Shown piece after piece: positions 52,933 to 64,000 of a DNA stretch of 64,000 nt. Below the pieces are notes generated by a model. That model ran no database searches and was not told where the DNA came from. It was given only the letters and a program-made list of their open reading frames with translations. Source of the stretch: Zoroaster sp. YZ-2022 (lineage: Eukaryota > Echinodermata > Asteroidea > Forcipulatida > Zoroasteridae); NCBI GenBank assembly GCA_029582265.1, contig CM055822.1, forward strand, positions 1,922,001 to 1,986,000, written 5' to 3'. Each line of letters begins with the position of its first letter. The first letter of the stretch is position 1. A program made the translations under genes and the position numbers.

Positions 52933-53918
52933 GTTAACTATCATTCTACGCAGCAGTACGGATTGAGGTGGGAGCAGGATACCACTTCATCGCAAGACTT
53001 GAGGAGAGAGGCTACATTGTACAATGCGTGGAGGCACGAGCAAGAATTACGGAAGAGGAACATCCAAGAAAAATGCAACACCCTCCAAAACGAGTCCAAA
53101 GCAGGCAACCTGAAATATGGACTCACCGAAGAGGTTCTTAAAACTCTCAACCATTTTTTCGTTCTTGACTCGCTTTTCAGTTAATCTACTGCTATCTTCC
53201 CAAGGTTGGTTGTACCAGCTGGAAGCGCATCTTTCTGGTTTTAATGGGGAAGTTTAAGAAGATTGAAGACATCTCACACATGCAGGCACACTACACATCT
53301 ATACCTAGCCTCTCAAAGTACACACTGGATGAGGCGAAGCAGCGACTAGGTAACTATACCATGTTCATGGTCACTCGACATCCGTTCCAGCGAATCACGT
53401 CTTGCTTCCGCGACAAATTTTTAGTGGATAATGCCGACAACCTAAATTTTCGGAGGAATTTCATGAGGCAACTTTTGAGGTACGGTGATTACAACAACAC
53501 CGTGAAACCAGGCACACTGCCGAAGGTTGATTTTGCTCAGTTTGTGCGGTATGTCAGCGACCCACTGAATACATTTCACAGTAATGATGGGACGGAACAC
53601 TGGAACGAGATGTACAAGATGTGTCAACCTTGTTTGGCGCCTTATGACTACATACTGGAATTCGAAACATTGACCCGGGACGCGAAGTTCATTTTAGAGG
53701 CCGCGGGAATCCGCAAAGACGAGGTGTCCTTCCCAGAACCAACAAATCCGACGAATAGCTCCGGCGAGCTTGTCACTAAGGAATACCTGTCTAAGCTGAG
53801 TGACGGAGAAATAACCGCACTTAACAAACGATATGAGATGGATGCTACGTTGTTTGGATATATACTCCCATCTACCAGGGCTGAGAGAGTGATTGCATTG
53901 ACTAATAACACGGGATGA
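52933..53918 (+). pseudogene. carbohydrate sulfotransferase (CHST8-14 / HNK-1 type), last exon with one frameshift
   Basis: Golgi enzymes of this family transfer sulfate from PAPS to sugars. An acceptor (TTTTCATGCAG) precedes 52933. The first frame (to 53182) contains the stem region (QQYGL, RREATLYNAWRHEQEL). The 5'-phosphosulfate loop LIYCYLPKVGCTSWKRIF is in the next frame, so one base is gained or lost near 53165-53180. The rest is open: 3'-phosphate site FMVTRHPFQRITSCFRDKF, then HWNEMYKMCQPCLAPYDYI and EFETLTRDAKFIL, ending TGA at 53916-53918. All family motifs are present. The N-terminal membrane-anchor exon was not found upstream. With a single indel it may be a working gene with an assembly error or a recent pseudogene. 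Confidence 0.85.
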
Positions 53919-54481
53919 TCTCAAATTTTCAAAATTTCTAGGCCTACAAAAAATTCAGATTGCCAATATTCAATTCGCTCGTTACAGTGTACCCCCCCCC
54001 CCCCGACTTACATAGGCAGTACTATAGACTATTGTGTGCATGCATAGTTCTGTTTTTCTTTCCTTCGTTGTGTGTGTGGGGGGGGGGGGAGGGGTGGAGA
54101 GGGGGTCACCTAGACTCTGCCACTGGATCTAGTTTAATCGGGTTACTCTTTCTGCTTCATGGGGGTACAACCTTGGTAATTACGGTACACTATACAGAGT
54201 AATTATCTACTGAGCGTCCCGATTCATCCGATACACGTTGTCTTTTTTTTCGAGAAAAACATGAATACAATAATTAATTCTTAAATGGACAACACGCTAG
54301 TACGGTAATCCATTACAATGCATTACCGGTGCATTTTGATCATTGAAGGCACAACGAAATAATAAGTTGAAACATTCACAGATTAGTTTCATGTTCATTC
54401 GTATACATCTTGGTTCTTATAAATTATCGATGCGTTTAAAGACATTTTTTACAAAAAAGTGTTCAAAGTTATTTTAAAAAA

Positions 54482-54699
54482 GGGATAGTATTGCACGATC
54501 AGAGCAGACTTTCAACAGGGCATGGAATCGGTGGCCTAGTTTAACATGAAGACAGTGACTGAAAATTACTGGCTTATTATGCAGCAGCGACGGTAATAAT
54601 GACCTCATCATGTGGGGTATTATTTTCAAACACTGAGTTAATCTAAAACTAGCAGTCCGATTCCATGCCCTGTTGATCGTGACGATATTGTCTCTTTAA
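54482..54699. repeat. palindromic MITE, copy 2
   Basis: CTTTCAACAGGGCATGGAAT on the left arm and its inverted form TCCATGCCCTGTTGATCGTG on the right. The centre CATCATGTGGGGTATTATTT is shared with copy 3. Confidence 0.75.
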
Positions 54700-57211
54700 A
54701 GGGCTGTTGTTGTTTTTTAAACAAAGCTAGGTTAATTCATGAGTTACTTTCATCACAAACCCGCCTCATTAGATTGTGAGAAAAGCTTTTTATAACTCAA
54801 AAGAACAATTCATTTTTTAAAGATGAAGCATAATTTAGATGGAATAATTTATTAGGATGATACATGTATCACCTTTTCACTAAATAATCTTTTACGTTCC
54901 CTTTCGTGGGAAAGTACATTAGTATTTTGGTAACGTCAGAAGTCTAGTATTACCTGTGTAGTAATCACTGTGTAGTAATCACTGTGAAAGGTTGTAAATG
55001 TAAACTTGGTGTGAAAATATTGTAAAGGTAACGTACTAATAATCCTTACTAACAAACTATTCTGCCTGGAGTGCTGTCATTTCAAGGTATTTTTGGTAAA
55101 ATTTAAATACACACTTTTTACAAAATGTTACCGACGGCAACTCATTGCTCAGGTCATTCGTGTTTTACTGTAGATTTCCGGAAATGTTTGTTTTCACCGA
55201 AGAATCGATGATTTGATGTCAGAAGCTTGGTTGCATATTATTTGATTCAGTAACACCACACCTCTCATGATTATATTTTGGGAGCGGTTTTTCTGTACAA
55301 AAATAATGTCGAATGCTTTTAAGTTCACACTTTTCTCAGAACTTAAACTCCGCATTAATAATATAAACTGAACCTTTCACAGAATGATCGATTGTTTAAA
55401 TGTTTTGATTCAAAATAAATACTAGAATAGGTTATGTAGGCGCTTTATGTTATTCGGCAGCTGCTCACAAGGATAAACTGTGACAAGCTGGCAGTCACCA
55501 ATAATATTTATATTTTCCTTTATTATTATTTATTATTCTTATTCTTATTCTTATTCATTGAATAAAGCACTGCACCAACAACATAACAAAGTCTGTTGCA
55601 TGTTACCGTACTTTAAAGGTACACACCGCCTTTGTCGCGCGAAATTATTGGGCGATAAAAAACGCCCCTCAATATTTCATTGTTTTACATACATGGTTGG
55701 AAAGATCTTTCAAAAGTAGAATATAATTGTCCACACAAGTACCCCTGAAAAATGCATCGTTTTTCTGTTATTGTACAAAAAACAATGTCATGTGACTTTC
55801 TTGAACCAAAATTTGTCCAGAAAACTCACGAGGACAAAATTAATAGTCGCACTTTCAGACGTTTAAAATGTTTATTACTGAACCAAATTCAAGAATAATT
55901 CTTTTTTATAATTCATTGATACTTGACAAAAGTGAAATGATTTTGAAACAATGGGTGAAAATTGTCAAAATCGACAAAACGACGAAAGTCGTGGCACTTT
56001 CCCGAGACACCGGGAACCGAACCAAGACTGTACCAGTACAGCCATGGGCGCCAGCGCGGCCAAGCGCCCGATGCGTGAGCCTGCTGGTTAGGCCATAAAA
56101 TATCAACACTTTTCGCGTGGAGCGTAAAGCAGGGTCTCGACCACTGTGGTGCTTTTCGTGTCGGGTATTTTGAATTATGATACTGCCAGTGAGTTTTAGT
56201 TTTGGAAACAACAATGACGCATTCATTCGGAACATCGTCACAGCCCCTTCATCATATCAACGCCAATAAAAAAGTGACAAAAACTGTTCAGTTTGGAAGG
56301 CCATCCGTCAAAATCAACGCCAGAATTTAGACCGAGCGGGCTAGGCAAAGAAAGGCTCACCGTCTACGGCAATAAAACGACGTATGCCTGGCGACCATTC
56401 ACGGGCCAGCCAACCTCAAATGATGGCAAACACTCAGGGATTTGATTGTTGAACGTGATGGTGACCATGATGGGACCATGAATAATGTCGCATTTGTAGG
56501 ATTGTTGGACAGGTAAGAGTAATAAAAGAGAAATATTGTTTGATAATATAATACTTGTAGGGCTTTTTGTGTGGCTGTATGCTGAACTCTTATGATGAAT
56601 TTCTGTTAGCCATTACATTATTTTTGATAGTTCCTATAGCCAAGGCCCAATGATATTGTGATGATGTTTACAATACAGACATGATAATTATGAGATATAG
56701 TTTAGAAAGCAGAACAATTTCCAGTGAAGTAGTTGTAATTTCCACCATCAATGTATTTTATGGGGAAGATGGTGAAAATTCAAACATGGTCTGGAGGAAA
56801 TAGTATCAGGTACCATTATTTCCAGTACGAGTACGAATTTTTAATATGCACCATGTCCATCATATCCACCATTATTTCATTAGCTGTTATGTTTTGTTTT
56901 ATAGGTATGAGAAAACATCACTGCCAGTATTTTTACTTGCATCAACACCATGTAGAGTTCAGCTTGATTCCATTTCCACTATTCACATCTACAAAGCATT
57001 GCCAAGGTAGAGTAATTTTTTTTAAATTTTTTATCCCATTTGTTATTTTTGTATTGTTTTTATAGAAAACTTAGTTTATGTAAATATTTGTTTTTCTATA
57101 AAACAAAATCAGATTTACAGAAACAATTTCTCATTTAGAAAAAATGAAGTTCAGGTTCAGGTCCCCCCCCCCCCGCCTCCTTGTGCATGTTTAATGTTAA
57201 ATTGTCCATAT

Positions 57212-57419
57212 TAAAGGGACAACATCACGACCAGCGCAGACTTTCAACAGGGCATGGAATCGGTGTCCAAGCAGTGACTGAAACTTACTGGCTCATTTAT
57301 TCAGCAGCATTGATAATATGACCTTATCATGTGGGGTATTATTTTCAGTCACCGAGGTAATCTAAAACTAGCACTCCGATTCCATGCCCTGTTGATCGTG
57401 ACCGTTGTCCTCTTAAAGG
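57212..57419. repeat. palindromic MITE, copy 3
   Basis: Most complete copy: TTAAAGGGACAACATCACGA with ACTTTCAACAGGGCATGGAA on the left, and CCATGCCCTGTTGATCGTGA then GTCCTCTTAAAGGG on the right. The terminal inverted repeats are about 50 bp, with mismatches. The 208-bp length and lack of coding sequence fit a MITE. Confidence 0.75.
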
Positions 57420-57510
57420 GAAAGTACAACAGCATAACAGCTGTTATCAGTAATATTTACTTACTTTGAATGAAGATCGTTTAATAATGAATATGTTAAA
57501 GTTTGAGCTC

Positions 57511-57573
57511 AAAAGTAGCCGGTCACCGGCGGCAAATCGCCGCCTGCGGCAGGTTTTGCCGCCGGCTACTTTT
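57511..57573. repeat. GC-rich foldback hairpin
   Basis: AAAAGTAGCCGG...CGGCAAA pairs with TTTGCCGCCGGCTACTTTT. The left arm carries an extra TCACCGG. A strong hairpin in AT-rich DNA, perhaps the end of a small foldback element. Confidence 0.6.
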
Positions 57574-59454
57574 CACCGGATGACCAAAAATATTGTTTTC
57601 ACCTTTCTGTGAACTTCTCTGCAAAAAACTGATTCGCACGCGGTGCGATACGAAGTTTTATTTACGTGAAATCACGTCAAAACTAGTTAGTTTTCTCAGC
57701 GACACGGCCGCAGCCATTATGTATACGCTCCCTTGCGCTTTGTGTAAGCTGTATCCTGATTAGTTAACGATGTTTCCTGTACTGTGATTCCATGTACACT
57801 TTTGTCAAACTGTTTGTGATACATTGTATCCATTCATTATTAAAGACTCAAATAGACCGGCTGCGGTGCTACAAACAAGTATCAAACTAGCTGCTCAGGA
57901 TGGAATGTTTGCCTATTGTTCACAGTAATTGGATTAGTGGGACCTTAAGTGCTGCTTTATGTCCGCACTGGAGTGTGCAACACGATGTGTAAAAAAAAGA
58001 GGATTTTATTTATAGGGGATGTCCACATTAATTGTTGTCCTAATAAAAAAGTGGTGTTGAAATTGGTTTTGTTGTGTAATTATTTTGATGTGCCACCGAC
58101 CATCCCTCAGCATATCGCCAACATTAACATTTATTTACCCACCGATACCAAGCTTTCTTGTGTATTACATAAATTTGCCGACAAGGTGACAGTTTGTTTC
58201 AAAAGAAATACATAAAAAGGGAGGTGTTAAGTCGGTCATTGTCGAGTTCAGTAATGATCATGTCATTGGTGGCTGTCAATTTCCGATCGGTTCAGTCGCA
58301 AGGATCGGCAAGAAATATCTTGATATTCCGGCAACGTCAGTGCCGTACAAACGCAGTTTTCCGCACTGCGGGAAATGTCGTCACGGCAAAGCGGAGCCGC
58401 GTACGGCCTGATAACATGAACATGTTGGTATTCCTGGCAATGAATGCTCGCAAAACTCCCACCCCCACCAAAGTGAACATGATTTATAACTTATCATTAA
58501 GTAACAATCAGTACACCGCAACCGATTTTGAACGAGAAATATTGGGTTCTGAAAATAATCTTAATTCTTAAAATCGTTGTTTAGTAGTAGCAGTTGTTGT
58601 TTTTAATTATTCCTAACTAGGTCTCTTATAAATTCATTCTTTCAGGAAACAAGGTTTATTGAAATTTAACTAAAGTTCATTGTGATAGAAACAAATTAAC
58701 ATTCAAGTTCTGGTTTTATATTCGTAATATTTTGCAGTTTGTTAGTTTCGTAATATTAAAAAAAATTACTACGCAAAGTCATGTCCTTATCCAAAGCCAA
58801 CATAACTTACGGGATATCCTTATTTAGAAGACAGGGGCGCGGCATGCACAACGAGTTAGTTCCGCCCACATCGCCTTTGATCGACCAATGACATTCTTCA
58901 ACACGTGTTTTGTGACATGAACGTCCATGTCAACTTTGCTATATGCATGCGCTCTGATCACACACATACCTGTACTTCTGACACGTACACAGTCACGTAT
59001 ACGTGGGCCGCAAACATGCACCTCAGAGAGTACAATTTTCAAATTTTTCCGGGGGAGGGCCGCCGGACCCCGCCTTTCCCGGAACGCCTCGCGCATTCGG
59101 CGCTCGGCAAATGGGCTTTGTCCATTTGTCTGCACCCTATTACTTTCTTTCTTGTACCCTCCTACTCCTCTAAACTTTGAGAGCCCTGAATGGGGAGTCT
59201 AAGTCATGAGAAAAGTGTGAAAAACCTTCATAATTCTTTAGGAAAACATTAGTAAATGTGTATATTTTGTTTTTCAGTTTTCTTTAAAATAAGAACACAA
59301 TAAGTAGAATAATTGTTTAACTTCGTCACATCCAGTTAGCTGTAGGTAATAAATAATTCAGTAATTGTGCAATCAAGTAATAACCAGTGATGTACCTTCC
59401 CTTTAACATCATATCCAAACATTCATGTGAACATGTTTTTTTTAATTCCTACAG

Positions 59455-59584
59455 TGCCCTAGCATCTCTTGGTGAACTCCCAGGTATACATGAGCTCCAT
59501 CAATCAACATCAAAGTCAGTTGCACAAGATCAACAAGTGGAGTCACAGCAACATATGGACACAACATCACATGAGCCTGTATGA
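59455..59584 (+). CDS. possible terminal exon of an unrecognised host gene
   Basis: A T-rich tract and CTACAG form a good splice acceptor at 59454. The following 43 codons (ALASLGELPGIHELHQSTS, then QDQQVESQQHMDTTSHEP) are open to a TGA. The Gln/Ser/His-rich composition resembles a disordered C-terminus. No domain and no upstream partner exon was found, so this is only a candidate. A TGAGTAAGT at the end could be a donor instead, giving an internal exon. Confidence 0.25.
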
Positions 59585-59941
59585 GTAAGTGAAATACTAT
59601 TTGGCTGTCAACACATCACATTTCACAAAAAGTTATTTAAATTGTACAGATATTACTGTAAACACCCCTACATGTACACTTGTCTCTCACTTTAAAAAAA
59701 ATAAATATAATGTTTATATCAAAATTTAGTTTTTCTCTAGTCCGAACTTGCACATGCTGATTTCATGTAGCCTTATAATCAGTTTCTAAGCAATATTAAG
59801 AAAATACACTTTTGTGTATTTAGTAACTCTTGTGCAATATAAAGGAAGAAAAAAGTAATTATCCTTCTAAGAGGACGATCAGAGCATACTGATCGAAACG
59901 TCGAGTTGTACCACCAGTTCTTTTCAGAACTAATTACTACT

Positions 59942-60413
59942 CGGTTTGCGGTAACACCATGTGTTTATCTCAACTAACGTGAAGCTGAGGTACAGGTTCT
60001 GAAAAGAACCGTATCGTACAACTCGTATCTCAACCTTCGTTAAGTGAGAAAGGTTCAAGGGAGAACCAATTTTGGGCAACTCGTTTTTCTCTACTGTCGC
60101 TAAGTGAAATATGGTTCAGGGAGAACCATGGGGACTTCACGGGTTAATATGGTTCAGGGAGAACCATGGGGACTTCACGGGTTCCCATGGTTCTCCCTGA
60201 ACCATATTAACCCGTGAAGTCCCCATGGTTCTCCCTGAACCATATTTCTCACTTAGCGACAGTAGAGAAAAACGAGTTGCCCAAAATTGGTTCTCCTTGA
60301 ACCTTCTCACTTAACGAAGGTTGAGATACGAGTTGTACGATACGGTTCTTTTCAGAACCTGTACCTCAGCTTCACGTTAGTTGAGATAAACACATGGTGT
60401 TACCGCAAACCGA
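59942..60413. repeat. near-perfect long palindrome, about 470 bp
   Basis: Two arms of about 228 bp (59942-60166 and 60183-60413) are almost exact reverse complements around a spacer of about 15 bp. The arms are themselves made of small palindromes of the form GGTTC...GAACC (GGTTCTGAAAAGAACC, GGTTCAGGGAGAACC), set between words such as CTCAACTAACGTGAAG. Related short units lie at 59905-59925 and 61190-61320. No ORF. Confidence 0.92.
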
Positions 60414-63400
60414 AACGATATCGATATTCCACCATGCAAAGCCTCAAAACTTATATAATTACTACTCAATTGAGATTCCACATGGTGTCACCGCAATTAG
60501 TCTTACTTATCATCCTCACCATGCAAAGCTACAAGTTTTACCTATCCTTCTAAGAGTTTGTCATTTGCAGTGTGTGTGAATGGTAAGTGTACTGCAGCAC
60601 TAATAATTAGCCAAAGTAGCTTTACATGTGTTATTCATGGCTGGCTATTGTGTTATGTTTTTGTGCTGGAGTACTATCAGTAATCTTTCTTTTGTAAGAT
60701 TGTATACATAATGTTTGTTCATGTTTGGTCCATAGATGAAATGGAGTGAGATGGAGACAGAGACGAATGCTCAGTTCATCATGTCACCTACGTATGTGAA
60801 TGGGTGTCAGCAACCGGAAGCCTACCACACCTAAGTTACTAGCAGACATTCCACTGAATACGAGTTTTCTCAAGAAGATTACCTACTATATCAACTTCAG
60901 GTTTGTTGGGTGCCATCCAATCAAAAGTTTCAATTAAGTACAGGCGACATGTCCTACTTTTAAGACACTCTCTCTGCCAACAACTGCAGGTATAACATGA
61001 AAATGTTTCAAGACAAATGCAACTGACAGCCCTCAACCCCCCCCCCCCCCACACACACACCCAAAATTACTATATTAGTATTTTGTAGTTTGTACTACTT
61101 TGAAAATATTGAGATTTTGAAGCTTTACATGGTTGAAGAACAGTAGGAGTAAGATTAATTATCTTTCAAGAGTAGTAAATAGCATTGGTTCTGAGAACTG
61201 GCAGTGACATTACTTTACGTTTCAATCAGTATACTCTGATTGTCTTCAGGGGGATGAAGATGATCAGAGTATACCGATGGAAAAGTTATTCCACCACCAG
61301 TTCTTCTAAGAACCAACACTATTAAACTGTAGAGATAGTTACATGGTGCTACCACAAATCTTACTCCTACTGTATACAAACATGTATTCTTAGATAAATA
61401 TGTATAATGATATTGACACTAGCCCAACACATGCTTTTCAAAAACACTATGAAAATAGTTTGCCAGGGTTGAAGGTAGCCAGATCAACTTATTCAGCGTT
61501 ATTATGGGCATAAAGTCACAGAGTTGATTTAGGGTAGAAGGGGACTACATGTATAGGATTTGGATTAAACTTGGCTGCATATTCAAAGGGCAGGAAGTGG
61601 GGTTATATTGATTGGTGGGGGAGCTAGGGTTACTGAAGACACTGAAGCATGGAGGAGCATATAAACATTTTCCCCATTCTTTGTTTTCCAACTTTACCAA
61701 GAAAAAGTTACCCTGTGAGAGAAGAGTCTTTACACTCTGATATTTCCATGTTGTAAATAATTTTCCCTACATGGAACATAATAGAAAGTTGGCTAATAAT
61801 TGTGCATTTTATCCATGTTCATGTATCAGGTACCACAGAGTCTACTCAAAGCACAGGCGTATAGTAATTGGGTGGAGAAGAAACAATACAGCGTATGTCA
61901 AATAGCTAATGTCTGCAGTCTTCAATATGTCCAAGCTTGTATGGATGTCAGCTAATTAGCCTTTCATTAGAAAGTTTTTATGATAAAGTTTTCCTTCTTT
62001 CCCTGCCCTCGGCAGAAGAGTTGTCAAAAGTAAATAATACCCAAAAGTAAGGCCACAAGTTCTAATTAGCCAATTGACAATTCAAACAAAATTAAATGTA
62101 AATACATCCACTTGATCAAATCTGATAGTTGCTTGCCCTTTTCATTTTGTTTATGAAAACCTTTAAATTCTAGATTTAAATGAAGCCAACATTGGTATTT
62201 ATGTCTTGGTATTAAGTCTTGTACAAAAATAAATTGAATGGATGGACTGCATGTTTATATACCGAGTGATCTTTATTTATAATATACTTCACTTTCAACT
62301 CAAGTTTATAATGAACAAAAATATAATGATAAATTGACAATGATAGTAACACTGTAATCAAGCATCTCCTTATTGTGACATGTTTATAAATTTTCTTTGT
62401 TTTCACCTATACTGCAAATAATTAAAAATCATTAATAAAATTTGAAACAAATTCTACATTGCTTTTACATTTTCAAGGTTGTACATATTTGGCAAAATGT
62501 CTGTAGCTGCATCCATACTATAGAATTACAAGATCAGATGCCATTTTGTACATAAATTTTTAGACATTGAAACAATTAAGAGTTGTATGGGTGCTTGTAA
62601 ATTGCTAATAAAACAATGAAATACATTTTTATTTTAACTGTCCATTTGGTTTCATGACTTGACTTTTGTGGTTCCACTCCTCCCTTCCCCACAATCAATT
62701 GAAACCACTTTTACTGACCTGTTTAACCTATTGTAAACAATCTAACAATGAGTGTACATGGTCTTACACATATAACTAGTGAAATGACTTCAGTGTAAAT
62801 GAGCCCAACAATGATCATTTATTGACAAGAAAACAGAATCAATCTGCATAATAAATGTACGCTCTCTATGTACGATTTAGTGACAGTTCAGAATAGGTGA
62901 CATTCAGGGCCTGTCATTGGAATCGGTAATTTTGGAATAAAATGTCTGCCTCCCCAGGTTCTTGGTGATGGCATGTACTGCCACTGGTGATGAACCGACA
63001 CATTTGTTTTCTAAAATTCTTTGGAGTATCATTGCAGCACTATAGAATCCAAGAACTGGGGAGGGGGCGGGAGGGGCAAACAAGCAATAAATGTAAGGGG
63101 CCCAGACATATGTTTGATTCCAAATTACCAATTCCATTGACTGAATCGAGAATCACACCCAGCATCAATTCTGCATAGCTGAAGTAGCAAAATGTTTGTC
63201 CTCTTTCTGAAAAAGATTTAAGAGTGAACAGAGGAGTAAGGGCTTAGATTTAAATAAATTCAAAATTATCAACAATCACTGTGAAATAAATTAAAACATT
63301 TTTTAACTGATATGGATTGAAAGGTGGTTAGACCCCCTTCTTGGACTGAAATGCCAGTACTGCTATAGCAAAAAAAAATACATATTATACTAAACCTTAA

Positions 63401-64000
63401 TTTTGTTGTAATAAACAACCATTAAAACTAAATAAAATGTTCATCATTGGTATTTGATAATGAACATTGACTTCAACCCTGTAACACGTTACCATTAGAT
63501 CTCATGAAAAATAGCGTAAAAACCAACCTGTGAAAATTTATTAAGTGCTCCCCCTCGTGTTTCACAAAGTTATATCTGGGAAATTCTTGTATTTATAATG
63601 TCTTTTTTTTTCTTTTTCTTTTCTCTAAGATAAAACTAGGCCCCCTAAAACTTAAAAGCATTTCGGACAAAATAATTTGGTCATTAGGCCTAAGCCGCCT
63701 ATAGTATGTGTCCCAACCAAATAAAAATGTTTGATAATATTTTGAGAATATGAGAATCTAAAGCAAAATTGAAGCTTCCCTTTCACAATTTTTTCTTGTC
63801 AAATATGTAGAGTATGTAATCGGAAGGTTTGGGCAATTTCACATAATTGCCAGGGGACATTGTCATGATTGTGTTCATCATGTTACACATGTTCTGTCTA
63901 CCGATGGCAATGTAAACTATATCATGATATTGTTCATGAATGATTGAGATAGCTCACCCAGAATCCAGCATGTCCAGGCTGCTAAGCACCGGTTTGTTCA
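60414..64000. other. host DNA, no gene seen
   Basis: A poly-C run at 61038-61050 and a repeat with GATCAGAGTATACCGATGGA at 61262-61283 related to the palindrome family. The remainder is AT-rich and unique-looking. Short ORFs have no domain or splice support. Confidence 0.5.

Larger units (their letters stand above)
53919..59454. other. intergenic host DNA, repeats only
   Basis: Holds two MITE copies (54482-54699, 57212-57419), poly-C and poly-G runs (53992-54003, 54079-54088, 57163-57174), and a small palindrome at 57511-57573. Open stretches at 57949-58215 and 58194-58571 overlap in different frames. They contain a Cys/Gly-rich reading (PHCGKCRHGKAEP), perhaps a decayed retroelement piece, but no domain is recognised. 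Confidence 0.45.

Noticed and set aside
55985..56098. Possible tRNA or SINE on the minus strand (GGTTCGGTTCCCGG)
   Set aside because: The B-box-like word is present, but no convincing A box, cloverleaf or SINE body.
57949..58571. Two overlapping ORFs as a host gene
   Set aside because: Frames conflict, no domain is found and no splice partners are visible; at most a decayed repeat.

Overview
The window is animal genomic DNA, AT-rich and dense in repeats. It carries two large pieces of a Polinton/Maverick (adintovirus-like) double-stranded DNA element. The host looks like a marine invertebrate, probably an echinoderm or a related deuterostome. That is an inference from split genes with GT/AG introns, secreted F5/8 type C (discoidin) genes, a carbohydrate sulfotransferase, tRNA-derived SINEs, L2/CR1-like LINEs and foldback elements. 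No species marker is visible. An exact 500-base run of N (40433-40932) is a scaffold join, so the window is two contigs, and each contig begins inside viral DNA.

Layout. 1-6600: viral segment L, with a 9-copy 11-bp tandem repeat, small membrane-protein genes, an intact retrovirus-type integrase, and a convergent, much-interrupted protein-primed DNA polymerase B. 6850-12862: partial F5/8C gene (copy A, minus strand). 13262-20211: Tc1/mariner fragment, SINE, zinc-finger ORF, LINE, and Ty3/gypsy integrase fragment. 20212-23333: duplicated repeat block with a PIF/Harbinger-like foldback insertion. 24347-31857: F5/8C gene copy B, for which five phase-compatible exons encoding 256 residues can be read. 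32188-35560: L2-like LINE on the minus strand. 38871-40432: second copy of the 20.2-kb repeat block. 40933-50890: viral segment R, with a PCNA-like clamp, small ORFs, two paralogous minor proteins, a penton-like protein, conserved Polinton proteins, the major capsid protein, the packaging ATPase, then a roughly 680-bp tandem array of 21/22-bp units and the start of another gene. 50892-64000: host DNA with a sulfotransferase gene, three copies of a palindromic MITE, a possible exon, and a hairpin of about 470 bp.

How the parts fit. L holds integration and replication (integrase, PolB) plus small membrane proteins. R holds morphogenesis (capsid, penton-like, ATPase) plus a clamp. Neither repeats the other's genes. 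Placed R then L across their tandem repeats, they total 16-17 kb, the usual size of these elements. Many viral ORFs are broken by single indels, mostly in homopolymers, so real decay and uncorrected long-read errors cannot be told apart from this sequence. No adenain-type maturation protease was seen; it may lie in the gap.

The main points worth following up are the PCNA-like clamp in an element with a protein-primed polymerase, the paired tandem arrays at the same gene junction, a TATAAATATG-type element fused to viral start codons, a LINE/SINE pair sharing a 3' tail, and clean empty/filled insertion sites in duplicated host blocks.
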